A stretch of 64,000 bases of DNA, from NCBI RefSeq assembly GCF_000412675.1, contig NC_021505.1, positions 5,140,501 to 5,204,500 on the forward strand. The letters are read 5' to 3'. How positions within the stretch are numbered: position 1 is the first letter of the stretch; the number at the start of each line of letters is the position of its first letter. Origin of the DNA: Pseudomonas putida NBRC 14164. Its GTDB lineage: Bacteria > Pseudomonadota > Gammaproteobacteria > Pseudomonadales > Pseudomonadaceae. Under the pieces are notes generated by a model. The model was not told where the DNA came from and ran no database searches. It saw nothing but the letters and a program-made list of their open reading frames with translations. Below, piece after piece: positions 51,389 through 59,786 of the stretch. The position numbers and the translations under genes are program-made.

Positions 51389-52306
51389 ATGAAACTGCCG
51401 CCGCTCAACGCCTTCCGCTACTTCGACATCGCCGCCCAGACCGAGAGCTTCGTACGCGCCGCCGAGCACCTGCACGTCACCCACGGCGCGGTCAGCCGCC
51501 AAATACGCCTGCTTGAAGAAAGCCTTGGCGTGGCGCTGTTCGAGCGCCGTAACCGGGCCATTTTCCTCACCTCCGCCGGCCGTGCCCTGCAAGGCACCAC
51601 CCAGGCGATTTTCGAACAGCTGGAAGGCGCCGTGCAGCGCTTGCAACAACAGGCCCGCGACAATGTGCTGGTGCTGTCCTGCGAGCCGACCATCGCCATG
51701 CGCTGGCTGATCCCGCGCCTGCCCCGCTTCCATGCTGACCACCCCGACCTGCAGTTGCACCTGGTGGCCGCCGGCGGGCCGCTGGACTTCGCCCGCAGCG
51801 GTGTCGACCTGGCCATCCGCCGCGACGACTTCCACTGGGACAACCAGCTGTTCAACCAAAAAATCTGCGACGAATGGATCGGCCCGGTGTGCCACCCCAC
51901 CTCCCCCACCCAGCTCGACGGCCAACGCCTGCTGCACAGCACCACCCGCCCCGCTGCCTGGCCCACCTGGCTGCGCCTCAGCGGCCAGCAGGCGCGGCAC
52001 AACGAACGCAGCGACTACGAACACTTCTACCTGACGATCCAGGCCGCCAGCGCCGGCCTGGGCCTGGCCATGGCCTCAGCCCTGATGGTGCGCGACGAAC
52101 TCGACAGCGGGCAGTTGCAGGCACCGTTCGGCTTTGTGCGCGATGGCTCGGCTTATCACCTGCTTAGCCCACAGCCCCTGGGCGACAGCGGCAAGCGCCA
52201 GCGCTTCGCAGAGTGGGTAATGGGTGAGTGCCAGCGCTGCCTGGCTCACTTGGGTTTGACGCAAAACGACGACCCCGCGCTGCCATCGCCGCCCCAGGTG
52301 CGATAG
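51389..52306 (+). CDS. LysR-family regulator, GcvA-like
   Basis: 305 residues. The N-terminal winged helix starts KLPPLNAFRYFDIAAQTESF and contains AAEHLHVTHGAVSRQIRLLE, near-identical in style to GcvA and AmpR. The effector domain (about 95-300) has LIPRLPRFHADHPDLQLHLV. Start ATG 51389 is set by homology. It is divergent from the LysE-type exporter, so it may control it. Its last 61 bases overlap the 3' end of the convergent peptidase gene. Confidence 0.9.
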   Translation: MKLPPLNAFRYFDIAAQTESFVRAAEHLHVTHGAVSRQIRLLEESLGVALFERRNRAIFLTSAGRALQGTTQAIFEQLEGAVQRLQQQARDNVLVLSCEPTIAMRWLIPRLPRFHADHPDLQLHLVAAGGPLDFARSGVDLAIRRDDFHWDNQLFNQKICDEWIGPVCHPTSPTQLDGQRLLHSTTRPAAWPTWLRLSGQQARHNERSDYEHFYLTIQAASAGLGLAMASALMVRDELDSGQLQAPFGFVRDGSAYHLLSPQPLGDSGKRQRFAEWVMGECQRCLAHLGLTQNDDPALPSPPQVR

Positions 52307-52821
52307 CCCGCGGTATCCAGATGGATGCGCCCCGACGGGTAGCGCCCCAGGCCCATGCTCCACGCCTGGCCATGCTGCTGCCAGAAACGGCACAGCGGGT
52401 TAGGGTCGGCCCAGGCCGGCAACAGAATATCGACGGCGAAGGCGCGGGTATGGGCACTGTTGTCAGCACCGCCTGCGCACTTATTCAGACGAGGGTCGCG
52501 ATAGGCCGAAACCACCTCGAACTGGCGCAGGATGCCTTGGCCGTCGAGCACCTTGATAAGCGAGAGGGTCGAGCGTACAGCCGGCCAGTTGCTGACAGGC
52601 GGCACGGCGAAGGGAGACGCGTGGCACAGCTTCCAGTCCGAGGCCGAACGCAGCAGTTGGTGGATAGGCACTACACCGTAAAGACGGGCATCCACCAGCA
52701 TTTCACGGAAGGGACGGGTTTGATGGTCGCCGGCCCACTGGGCGAACATCCACAGGTCGCGTTGGTCGGCGTGGGCAGTACCCGCTATCAGCAGGCCTGC
52801 CGCCAGAAGCAGTTTTTTCAT
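52246..52821 (-). CDS. Exported M15-type D-Ala-D-Ala carboxypeptidase-like protein
   Basis: 191 residues. Signal peptide MKKLLLAAGLLIAGTAHA. The metallopeptidase M15 zinc-site elements are SAYRDPRLNKCAGGADNSAH followed by TRAFAVDI (first His and Asp), and GRIHLDTAGYRTWG near 165-178 (second His). An Asp replaces the Glu of some relatives. Two distant cysteines (LCHASP and LCRFW) could form a disulfide. It probably trims or processes peptidoglycan in the periplasm. Convergent overlap with LysR by 61 bases. Confidence 0.82.
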   Translation of the reverse strand: MKKLLLAAGLLIAGTAHADQRDLWMFAQWAGDHQTRPFREMLVDARLYGVVPIHQLLRSASDWKLCHASPFAVPPVSNWPAVRSTLSLIKVLDGQGILRQFEVVSAYRDPRLNKCAGGADNSAHTRAFAVDILLPAWADPNPLCRFWQQHGQAWSMGLGRYPSGRIHLDTAGYRTWGGDGSAGSSFCVKPK

Positions 52822-52886
52822 TCTTTATCCATCCCTGCATAGAGAACAAACAAAGCTACGCGGTGGATGGCGCCGACTGTGCGAGG

Positions 52887-53342
52887 TCAGTCCTCAAGCA
52901 GCGTGCAGGCCATCACCAGGGCATCTTCACGGCCCCCGGCAATCGGATAATAGTCGCGACGGCGGCCGATTTCGTTGAAACCGTAGCGCTCGTACAAACG
53001 ATAGGCCGACTGGTTGCTGGCGCGCACTTCCAGGAAGCATTCGCGGCCATTGAGCTGGTAAGCCCGGGCCATCAGGTGCTCCAGCAGGCGCAGGCCCAGG
53101 CCGCGCCCCTGGTTTTCCGGTTTGACGGTGATATTGAGCAGGTGCGCCTCGTCGATGATCACGTTGATCACCCCATGGCCAACCTGCTGCTGGCCATCGA
53201 ACATCAGCCAGACTTCGTACGACTTGAGCGCATCCTGAAAGATCCCGCGGGTCCAGGGGTGACTGAACGCGGCATATTCGATCTTAAGTACGGCTTCCAG
53301 ATCCGCCTCGTTCATCGGGCGGAAACTGATCGATTCACTCAT
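52887..53342 (-). CDS. rimI: Ribosomal protein bS18 (Ala) N-acetyltransferase
   Basis: 151 residues. GNAT fold: the acetyl-CoA loop VKPENQGRGLGLRLLEHLMA at about residues 72-91 includes the QGRGLG pyrophosphate motif, and the motif-B region is NGRECFLEVRASNQSAYRLY. It acetylates the N-terminus of S18. The start overlaps the preceding holD stop by 4 bases. This holD-rimI order is shared with E. coli. Confidence 0.93.
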   Translation of the reverse strand: MSESISFRPMNEADLEAVLKIEYAAFSHPWTRGIFQDALKSYEVWLMFDGQQQVGHGVINVIIDEAHLLNITVKPENQGRGLGLRLLEHLMARAYQLNGRECFLEVRASNQSAYRLYERYGFNEIGRRRDYYPIAGGREDALVMACTLLED

Positions 53343-54148
53343 TCAACGCTCTTCCAGCGCGCCATCAGCTGGCGCATGGCTTTCCAGACGTCCGCCTTGC
53401 GCTGCGGCTCGTCCATCAACAATTCAAGGCCCGGCAGCGCCCAGGCATCGCCCAGGCCGTCCAGCTCAAGGGTTTGGTAATAGGCCTCGGCATCGGCATT
53501 GGCGGCAAAGCGCAGTGCCGGCAAGCCGATCAGCCACAGGCAGGTACTCGGGGCATCTTCCAGGCGCGCCTGGACAAAGCCCTGGACGAAGTCGCGCGCG
53601 GCTTCGGGGCCCTGGTCCATGTTGCCGCGTACCAGCAACGGCCAGCGCACCGGTTCGCCGATGATCTGCGGGGCGTCAGGCAGGCCGGCAGCGCGCAGCA
53701 TGTCCTTGAGCAGCAGGTAGGACGGGTCGCGGCTCTGGAACGGCTGACCGGTGGTCAGTTCGACCAGCAGCAGGCAGCTGCCAGCGCGCAGCAACTGCAA
53801 CGAGAAGCGCGGTGGCGGCACCGGGGCCGGCCGTGGCGGTGCGGGCTGCTCCTCGGCTTCGACGGGCTTGGCGGCAGGCTTGGGCGCACTACCCGGGCGC
53901 GGGATCTCGATTTTCGGCCGCTCACCGGAGCGGGCCTGGGGGCTGGCGGGCGCTTCGTTTGCAGCCGGTGCCGGCCTGACCTCGAAATCCATGTCCTCGA
54001 CCGGCCCCACCGGCAGCAGCAGCTCGGGCCGCGACGGTGCGGCGAACGGCAGTTCGGCGCGCGGCAGCCAGTGCACCACTTGCATGGCGGAAAGGTAGGC
54101 GCGGCGACGGGGTTCGGTCAGCAAGGGGCGGGTATCCGAGGGGCTCAA
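53339..54148 (-). CDS. holD: DNA polymerase III psi subunit (pseudomonad HolD)
   Basis: About 269 residues if begun at TTG 54148. The key evidence is the N-terminal stretch PRRRAYLSAMQVVHWLPRAE, which lines up with the chi-binding peptide of E. coli psi (SRRDWQLQQLGITQWSLRRP). An in-frame ATG at 54085 would remove part of that motif, so a non-ATG start upstream is likely; TTG 54124 is an alternative. A proline-rich, disordered linker follows (about 70-120). The C-terminal part, LRAAGLPDAPQIIGEPVRWP onwards, resembles the psi fold. It overlaps rimI by 4 bases, as in E. coli. Automated annotation often calls it a TonB-like or hypothetical protein because of the linker. Confidence 0.72.
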   Translation of the reverse strand: MSPSDTRPLLTEPRRRAYLSAMQVVHWLPRAELPFAAPSRPELLLPVGPVEDMDFEVRPAPAANEAPASPQARSGERPKIEIPRPGSAPKPAAKPVEAEEQPAPPRPAPVPPPRFSLQLLRAGSCLLLVELTTGQPFQSRDPSYLLLKDMLRAAGLPDAPQIIGEPVRWPLLVRGNMDQGPEAARDFVQGFVQARLEDAPSTCLWLIGLPALRFAANADAEAYYQTLELDGLGDAWALPGLELLMDEPQRKADVWKAMRQLMARWKSVE

Positions 54149-54362
54149 GACAGTTGGGCATTCTAACGTGTACGCCGTGGCTTTTGCAGCGCCTATCAGA
54201 CCGAGCGCCGCCCGCGCGGCGCTCGATCTCCACACCACCACAAAAACAACGCCATACACCCACAAACAAAAAGGTTATCTCTCATTACAGACCAAGGGGT
54301 GAAAACCTCCCCCCCGGATGCAGTACAATCGCCCCCTTTTTCTTGGCAACGAGTCGAAGCCA

Positions 54363-55652
54363 ATGATCGAACCCAAGCGCGTCCTGCGCGCCCTAGCCGA
54401 ACACTGGGCCCTGATCGAGCCGCTGTGCGAGCGTTTCGACCAGGGCACCCTGAGCCTGGTCGAGTTGCGCCAGCATGTGGCCCGCCAGCAGCTCGAAAGC
54501 ACCCCGCAGGACATCACCCAGCTACTCGACGTGTGGATCCGCCTGGACATCCTGGTCCCGGTGGCCAAGAGCCCGAACCGCTTCGAGCTCAACGCGCAGA
54601 TCCACGACTTCCTCGCCTACCTGCGCCGCGAACACCGGCTGGGCCTGTGCCTGGAGATCGAAGCCTACCTGCGCCACCTCGAACGCCTGGCCGGCCATAT
54701 CCAGGACGCCTTCGACAACCGCGACAGCGACGACCTGGCGCGCCAGCTGCGCCTGCTCGACATGCGCGTGCGCGATGTACTGAAAAAGCTCGATAACGAC
54801 GAACAGGCACTGGTAGCCGTGGCCGAGCGGGCCAAGACCAGCAACCGCCAGATCCCGTTGCGCCAGCGTTACGCCGAAGTACTGGCCACCTGGGACGAAT
54901 ACGTCGAGCCGATGATCCAGCTGGTGAACGCCGACGGCGCCTTCGAACAAGGCGTGCGCAAGGTCGAGACCGTGCTGCTGAAGCTGCTGGGCGAACAGGC
55001 CCGCCTGGGCCACCTGGTCGACGACGACATGCTGCTGCGCACCCACGCACGCATCCTGGAAATGCAGACCAGCGCCCAGCTGACCCTGCGCCACGCCCGT
55101 GAACTGCTGCTGCCGCTGCGCGAAGAAGCCCGCCGTCACAACGCCGTGACCCGTGGCGCCGCGCTGGCCCTGTCGGTGATCCGGCGCAAGGGCATCGACG
55201 CCGTGCCGCAGGCGGCCATGCCGATGTTCACCCGCCCGCAGAGCACCTTCCTCGGCAGTGCCAGCCAGGTCGAGGCCTATGTGTACGCCCTGGCGCGCTT
55301 CGAGCCCAAGCCGGCGCGCTTCCCCAAGGCCCACAAGACCCAATCCGGCGACTTGCCCCGCGCACCGCGCACGGTCAAGGAAATGGCCGAACGCTGCGAA
55401 CAGGCCCTGCCGCTGCCCGACCTGATGGTCTGGCTGCTGGAGCAGGAACCCGAAGGCGCCACCGACGAACTGCTGTACTGGTTCTCGCGCCTGTCGCGGG
55501 AAAAGCGCTTCAAGCGCGAGCGCCTCGACCGCCGCGAATACACCACCCAGGAACACTTGGTCAGCCTGCGCTCGTACGCCCTGACCTCCAGCCGCGAAGA
55601 CGCCACCAGCGCGCCTACCGAACCCAACGCGAGCCCAGCCCATGCATCTTGA
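54363..55652 (+). CDS. mksF: MksF, kleisin subunit of the MksBEF condensin
   Basis: 429 residues, largely alpha-helical and charged. A winged-helix N-terminus (KRVLRALAEHWALIEPLCER, VELRQHVARQQLESTPQDIT) resembles MukF/JetA. A middle coiled coil (LRLLDMRVRDVLKKLDNDEQ) and a C-terminal winged helix end near SYALTSSRED. Kleisins bridge the heads of the SMC-like MksB dimer. Start ATG 54363. Its end overlaps mksE by 11 bases. Confidence 0.88.
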   Translation: MIEPKRVLRALAEHWALIEPLCERFDQGTLSLVELRQHVARQQLESTPQDITQLLDVWIRLDILVPVAKSPNRFELNAQIHDFLAYLRREHRLGLCLEIEAYLRHLERLAGHIQDAFDNRDSDDLARQLRLLDMRVRDVLKKLDNDEQALVAVAERAKTSNRQIPLRQRYAEVLATWDEYVEPMIQLVNADGAFEQGVRKVETVLLKLLGEQARLGHLVDDDMLLRTHARILEMQTSAQLTLRHARELLLPLREEARRHNAVTRGAALALSVIRRKGIDAVPQAAMPMFTRPQSTFLGSASQVEAYVYALARFEPKPARFPKAHKTQSGDLPRAPRTVKEMAERCEQALPLPDLMVWLLEQEPEGATDELLYWFSRLSREKRFKRERLDRREYTTQEHLVSLRSYALTSSREDATSAPTEPNASPAHAS

Positions 55653-56349
55653 TCTTTCCGAACTGTCCCAGCTCGCGCCGATCTTCCGCGAGCTGTTCAA
55701 AGGCTTCCACGTCAGCCGCCGCGATCCCGAGCTGTACGCGCAGCTGTCGAACTTCCAGGACCAGTACCGCACTTTGTTCAAGGCCCTGGGCTTCGAGCTG
55801 GTGTGCGATACCCGCGGCTTTTATTACTTCGTGCCGGACATGACCGCCGCGCAGGTCAACAAGACCGCGCAGCGCCTGTCGCTGTTCACCTTCATCCTGG
55901 TCGAGCACCTGGCCGACCAGGGCCGTGACCCGATGGCCGTGCTGGACGGCGGCAGCATCGGCCGCGACGAACTCCCGTCGCTGCTGGACAAGTACCGCGA
56001 CCTGTTCCTGCAGGCCGAAGTGCAGACCGTGGACGAGCTGGAAGAAAAAATCCTGCGCCGCATGAGCCAGCTCGGCTTCGCCCATGAAGAAGGCGGCATC
56101 TACCGCTTCCTGCCGCCGATGCACCGCTTCCTCGATGTGTGCCTTTCGGTGCAGCAGGACCGCGACCTGGCCGCCACCCTGCATAGCGTGCTGCCGCTGC
56201 CCACCCCGGTACTGGTCGAGGAAGAAAGCCCCGAAGAACTCAACCGCACCGACGATCCGCTCGACCTCACGCCCTTCGAGGGCGAGGAAAGCGAAGAGGA
56301 CGCCCTGGCCCGGGCCATCCGCGAAGAGCAACAGGAGATTGACGCATGA
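55642..56349 (+). CDS. mksE: MksE, KITE subunit of the MksBEF condensin
   Basis: 235 residues. Paired winged-helix protein of the MukE/JetB type, with LAPIFRELFKGFHVSRRDPE near the start and EEKILRRMSQLGFAHEEGGI near 133, and an acidic Glu-rich C-terminus. It binds MksF and regulates DNA loop extrusion. Overlaps of 11 bases with mksF and 4 with mksB show strict translational coupling. Confidence 0.9.
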   Translation: MHLDLSELSQLAPIFRELFKGFHVSRRDPELYAQLSNFQDQYRTLFKALGFELVCDTRGFYYFVPDMTAAQVNKTAQRLSLFTFILVEHLADQGRDPMAVLDGGSIGRDELPSLLDKYRDLFLQAEVQTVDELEEKILRRMSQLGFAHEEGGIYRFLPPMHRFLDVCLSVQQDRDLAATLHSVLPLPTPVLVEEESPEELNRTDDPLDLTPFEGEESEEDALARAIREEQQEIDA

Positions 56350-59177
56350 GCCAGGAACGCTACGGCATCCGCCGCTTTGCATTGCTCAACACCGCCGGCT
56401 ACAGCCTTGGCCTGTTCCCGCTGGAACACCCGCTGTCGGTCTACGGTGCCAACAACCTGGGTAAGTCGGCGTCGATCAACGCCCTGCAGTTCCCGATCCT
56501 GGCACGCATGTCAGACATGAGTTTCGGCAAGTACAGCCTCGAGCAGTCGCGCCGCTTCTACTTCGCCAGCGACACCTCTTACATTCTCTGTGAGCTGAGC
56601 CTGCCCCACGGCCCGCACGTGATCGGCGTGGTCGGCCGCGGCCCGGGCGGCGGTTTCGGTCACCAGTTCTTCGCCTACAAGGGCGAATTGGACCTGGGCC
56701 ATTACCAGAAGAACGACACCTGCCTGCGCCAGAAAGAGCTGTTCACCAACCTGGAGCGGCTGGGCATCAAAGCCTACGAGCTGAAGCCGGACGAACTGCG
56801 CCGCCTGCTGGTTGGCGGCCACACCTCGGTGCCGCTGGACCTGACCATGATCCCGCTGCGCTCCACCAGCGAGCAAAGCCTGAAAACCTTCCGCGCGCTG
56901 TTCATCAACCTGCTGCACATGCGCGAAATCACCGCGGCCAAGCTCAAGCAGCTGTTCCTGGACGCCTTCGAGCACAGCCTGCGTTCGGGCAGCGTTGACT
57001 ACATCGCCGCGTGCGAGGAAGCCTTCCGCGACGTGCGCCGCATGGAGCAGGACTACAACGCCCTGGTCGCCGCCGGCCCGCTGGTCGAGGCCCTGGCCGG
57101 TGGTGTAGCCCAGCGCGACATCCTGCGTGGCAAGCTGCACCGCATTTCGCCAGTGCTCGACACCCTGCTGGGCACCTGGCAGGAATACGCCATGGCGCGC
57201 AAGGAAGAGCTGGTCATCCAGTCCGAGCACTACCGTGGCGAGCAGGACCGCCTGCAGAACGACCAGCGCGGTGGCACCCAGGAGCTGATGCGCCTGGAGC
57301 GTGAAATCACCGGCATCCAGCGCTGGCTGGGCGAGCTGTCGGTGCTCAAGCACCGCTTTGCCCTGGTCGATGACGTCAAGGTACTGGAGCAGCAGCTGCT
57401 GGCGGCCAAGGATGCCCACGACGAACTGGCCGGCGCCCTGGCGCAGTCGCGCCAGTTCAGTGCCGAAGACCTGGACGAGCGCGTACGCGACCTGGAAAAA
57501 CGCCTGAAGCAGGTCAAGCAGCAACTGGACCACGCTGACAACAACAGCTACGCCCGCCTGCGCGAGGAGTTCTCGCAGCAGGACGTCGACCGCCTGATGC
57601 GCCTGTTCAACGGTGCACTGTTCAGTCTGCCGCTGGGCGACCGTGGCATCGAGCTGGACGACAGCGCCCTGTGGGTAAAATCGCTGGAAGCGGTGCTGGA
57701 CGGTTTCAAGGGCGAGCGTTTCGAAGCCCCGGGCCTGTCCATCGACCTCACCCACATCGACCCACCGGCGCTGCAGGCCCTGGCCGACCGCGCCGCCCTG
57801 CGCGACCAGAAAGAGCGCCTGGAAAAGGAGCTGAAGCAGCTCAAGACCCAGCAGGCTGTAACCGCAGACCGCACCGCCTCGAAGGCGCAGACCGAAACCC
57901 TGTACCAGCAAGTGCTGGACGCGCAGAAGGCGCTGGAAGACTTCCGCCGCAGCGAAACCCTGGCCGCCGAAGAGCCCGAGAAGCTGGAACAGCTGTCGCA
58001 ACTGGAAGCCGCCCAGGACGAACTCAAGCGCTCCAGTGATGCCTTCACCGAGCGCGTCCAGCAGCTGTCGGCCAAGCTGCAGCTGGTCGGCCGCCAGATC
58101 GGCGACCTCGAGTCCAAGCAGCGCACCCTGGAAGACGCCCTGCGACGTCGCCAGCTGCTGCCGGCCGACCTGCCTTACGGCACCCCGTTCATGGAAGCCA
58201 TCGACGACTCGATGGACAACCTGCTGCCCCTGCTCAACGATTACCAGGACAGCTGGCAAGGCCTGCAACGGGTAGACAACCAGATCGAGGCGCTGTACGC
58301 CCAGGTGCGCCTGAAAGGCGTGGCCAAGTTCGACAGCGAAGACGACATGGAGCGCCGCCTGCAGCTGCTGGTGAACGCCTATGCGCACCGTACCGAAGAA
58401 GCCCTGACCCTGGCCAAGGCACGCCGCGCCGCGGTCACCGACATCGCCCGGACCCTGCGCAACATCCGCAGTGACTACGACAGCCTCGAGCACCAGCTGG
58501 CGCTGTTCAACCGCGAGATCAACAAGCGCCAGGTTTCCAACCTGGAGAGCTTCCGCGTGGTGCTGGCGCCGAACAAGGAAGCGCTCAAGCACATCGACCA
58601 GATCATCCACAGTGCCGGCCAGTACGAAGAAGGCGAAACCCTCTCGGTGTTCGACCTGACCCAAAGCGCCGAGCAGGACAACAAGAACGAAGAGGCCAAG
58701 GAATACCTGGCACGCCTTGTGGCAGCCAACCACAACCAGCTGGGCCTGAAAGACCTGTTCGAGCTGGCGTTCGAGATCACCAAGGTCAACGGCCAGCCGA
58801 TCATCCACGCCGACATCGACGGCGCTGCGTCCAACGGCACCACCATGACCATCAAGGCGCTGACCAACATGTACTTGTTGCTGCACCTGATGGACCGCGA
58901 CCTGGCCGGGCGCATTCGCCTGCCGTACTACCTTGACGAAGCAGCGGACATCGACGAACGCAACCAGGCCGCACTGCTGGAGACCAGTTTGCAGCTGGGC
59001 TTCGTACCGATTCTGGCGAGTGTGAAGCCACAGGTATCCGCGCACGTGGCGATCGACCTGGAAGGCGGCAGCGGGCCGAACGGAATCTACATCGACGAGG
59101 CGGACTGGAAGTTCATCAGCCGGCTGGATGAGGTGAAGGCGGTTGTGCGCGAGGATAAGGCCGAGGAACTGGCCTGA
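56346..59177 (+). CDS. mksB: MksB, SMC-like ATPase of the MksBEF condensin
   Basis: 943 residues. The N-terminal head carries Walker A VYGANNLGKSASINALQFPI with GANNLGKS at residues 34-41. Two long coiled-coil arms (about 280-480 and 500-760, Glu/Leu/Gln-rich) flank a small hinge. The C-terminal head has the Walker B region LPYYLDEAADIDERNQAALL near 860-880. The protein moves and compacts DNA for chromosome segregation. No MksG/JetD nuclease gene follows; the next gene is creA on the other strand. This marks the chromosome-maintenance form rather than the plasmid-defence Wadjet form. Confidence 0.92.
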   Translation: MSQERYGIRRFALLNTAGYSLGLFPLEHPLSVYGANNLGKSASINALQFPILARMSDMSFGKYSLEQSRRFYFASDTSYILCELSLPHGPHVIGVVGRGPGGGFGHQFFAYKGELDLGHYQKNDTCLRQKELFTNLERLGIKAYELKPDELRRLLVGGHTSVPLDLTMIPLRSTSEQSLKTFRALFINLLHMREITAAKLKQLFLDAFEHSLRSGSVDYIAACEEAFRDVRRMEQDYNALVAAGPLVEALAGGVAQRDILRGKLHRISPVLDTLLGTWQEYAMARKEELVIQSEHYRGEQDRLQNDQRGGTQELMRLEREITGIQRWLGELSVLKHRFALVDDVKVLEQQLLAAKDAHDELAGALAQSRQFSAEDLDERVRDLEKRLKQVKQQLDHADNNSYARLREEFSQQDVDRLMRLFNGALFSLPLGDRGIELDDSALWVKSLEAVLDGFKGERFEAPGLSIDLTHIDPPALQALADRAALRDQKERLEKELKQLKTQQAVTADRTASKAQTETLYQQVLDAQKALEDFRRSETLAAEEPEKLEQLSQLEAAQDELKRSSDAFTERVQQLSAKLQLVGRQIGDLESKQRTLEDALRRRQLLPADLPYGTPFMEAIDDSMDNLLPLLNDYQDSWQGLQRVDNQIEALYAQVRLKGVAKFDSEDDMERRLQLLVNAYAHRTEEALTLAKARRAAVTDIARTLRNIRSDYDSLEHQLALFNREINKRQVSNLESFRVVLAPNKEALKHIDQIIHSAGQYEEGETLSVFDLTQSAEQDNKNEEAKEYLARLVAANHNQLGLKDLFELAFEITKVNGQPIIHADIDGAASNGTTMTIKALTNMYLLLHLMDRDLAGRIRLPYYLDEAADIDERNQAALLETSLQLGFVPILASVKPQVSAHVAIDLEGGSGPNGIYIDEADWKFISRLDEVKAVVREDKAEELA

Positions 59178-59189
59178 CATTTGTGTATG

Positions 59190-59289
59190 GGGCCGCGTTG
59201 CGGCCCATTCGCCGGCAAGCCAGCTCCCACAGGTACTGCACAAGGTTCAAGCTCTGCGCAGTACCTGTGGGAGCTGGCTTGCCGGCGAA
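59190..59289. repeat. Hairpin plus inverted REP pair with 32-base perfect arms
   Basis: First GGGCCGC-gtt-GCGGCCC (59190-59206). Then GCCGGC-class arms at 59208-59239 and 59258-59289 that are perfect reverse complements over 32 bases. It separates mksB from the convergent creA gene. Confidence 0.93.
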
Positions 59290-59324
59290 TGGAGGCCGTA
59301 GGCCTCCCGCGATTCAACAGGCTA

Positions 59325-59786
59325 TCAATGAGCCCAAGGCAGGATCGGGATCGCGGTCACTGCGTTCTGCGGACTGCCTTCGATCATGCGGTCGCTGTAC
59401 ACCAGGTACACCAGCGTATTGCGCTTCTTGTCCAGGAAGCGCACCACCTGCATGGTCTTGAACACCAGCGAGGTGCGTTCCTTGAACACTTCCTCGCCGT
59501 CTTTCAACTCACCCTTGAAGTTGATCGGCCCGACCTGACGGCAGGCAATCGACGCCTCCGCACGGTCCTCCGCCAGCCCCAGGCCACCCTTCATGCCGCC
59601 AGTCTTGGCCCGCGACAGGTAGCAGGTCACGCCCTCCACCTTGGGGTCGTCAAACGCTTCGACCACGATGCGGTCGTTCGGCCCCAGGAACTTGAAGACG
59701 GTGGACACCTGGCCGACTTCCTCGGCCCCGGCCAGCATTGGCAGCGCCAGCGCCACCACGGTAATCACTCGCTTGAACAGGCTCAT
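59325..59786 (-). CDS. creA: CreA-family exported protein
   Basis: 153 residues. Signal peptide (MSLFKRVITVVALALPMLAG, cut near AGA-EE). The mature part matches CreA: GQVSTVFKFLGPNDRIVVEA, then VTCYLSRAKTGGMKGGLGLA and SLVFKTMQVVRFLDKKRNTL. CreA is a small periplasmic protein of unknown biochemical role. Its start overlaps the proB stop by 4 bases. Confidence 0.9.
   Translation of the reverse strand: MSLFKRVITVVALALPMLAGAEEVGQVSTVFKFLGPNDRIVVEAFDDPKVEGVTCYLSRAKTGGMKGGLGLAEDRAEASIACRQVGPINFKGELKDGEEVFKERTSLVFKTMQVVRFLDKKRNTLVYLVYSDRMIEGSPQNAVTAIPILPWAH

Noticed and set aside
53339..54265. TonB-like energy transducer
   Set aside because: Only the proline-rich linker suggests TonB. There is no N-terminal membrane anchor once the start is corrected, and the psi-like N-terminus and rimI linkage favour HolD.
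54363..59177. Wadjet (JetABCD) defence system
   Set aside because: The nuclease gene JetD/MksG is missing, and the gene set matches the housekeeping MksFEB locus of pseudomonads.
56511..59243. Very long open frame (910 codons) antisense to mksB
   Set aside because: It mirrors the mksB codon pattern in GC-rich DNA. The translation is rich in Val/Gln/Leu with no family features, and the sense gene has all condensin motifs.
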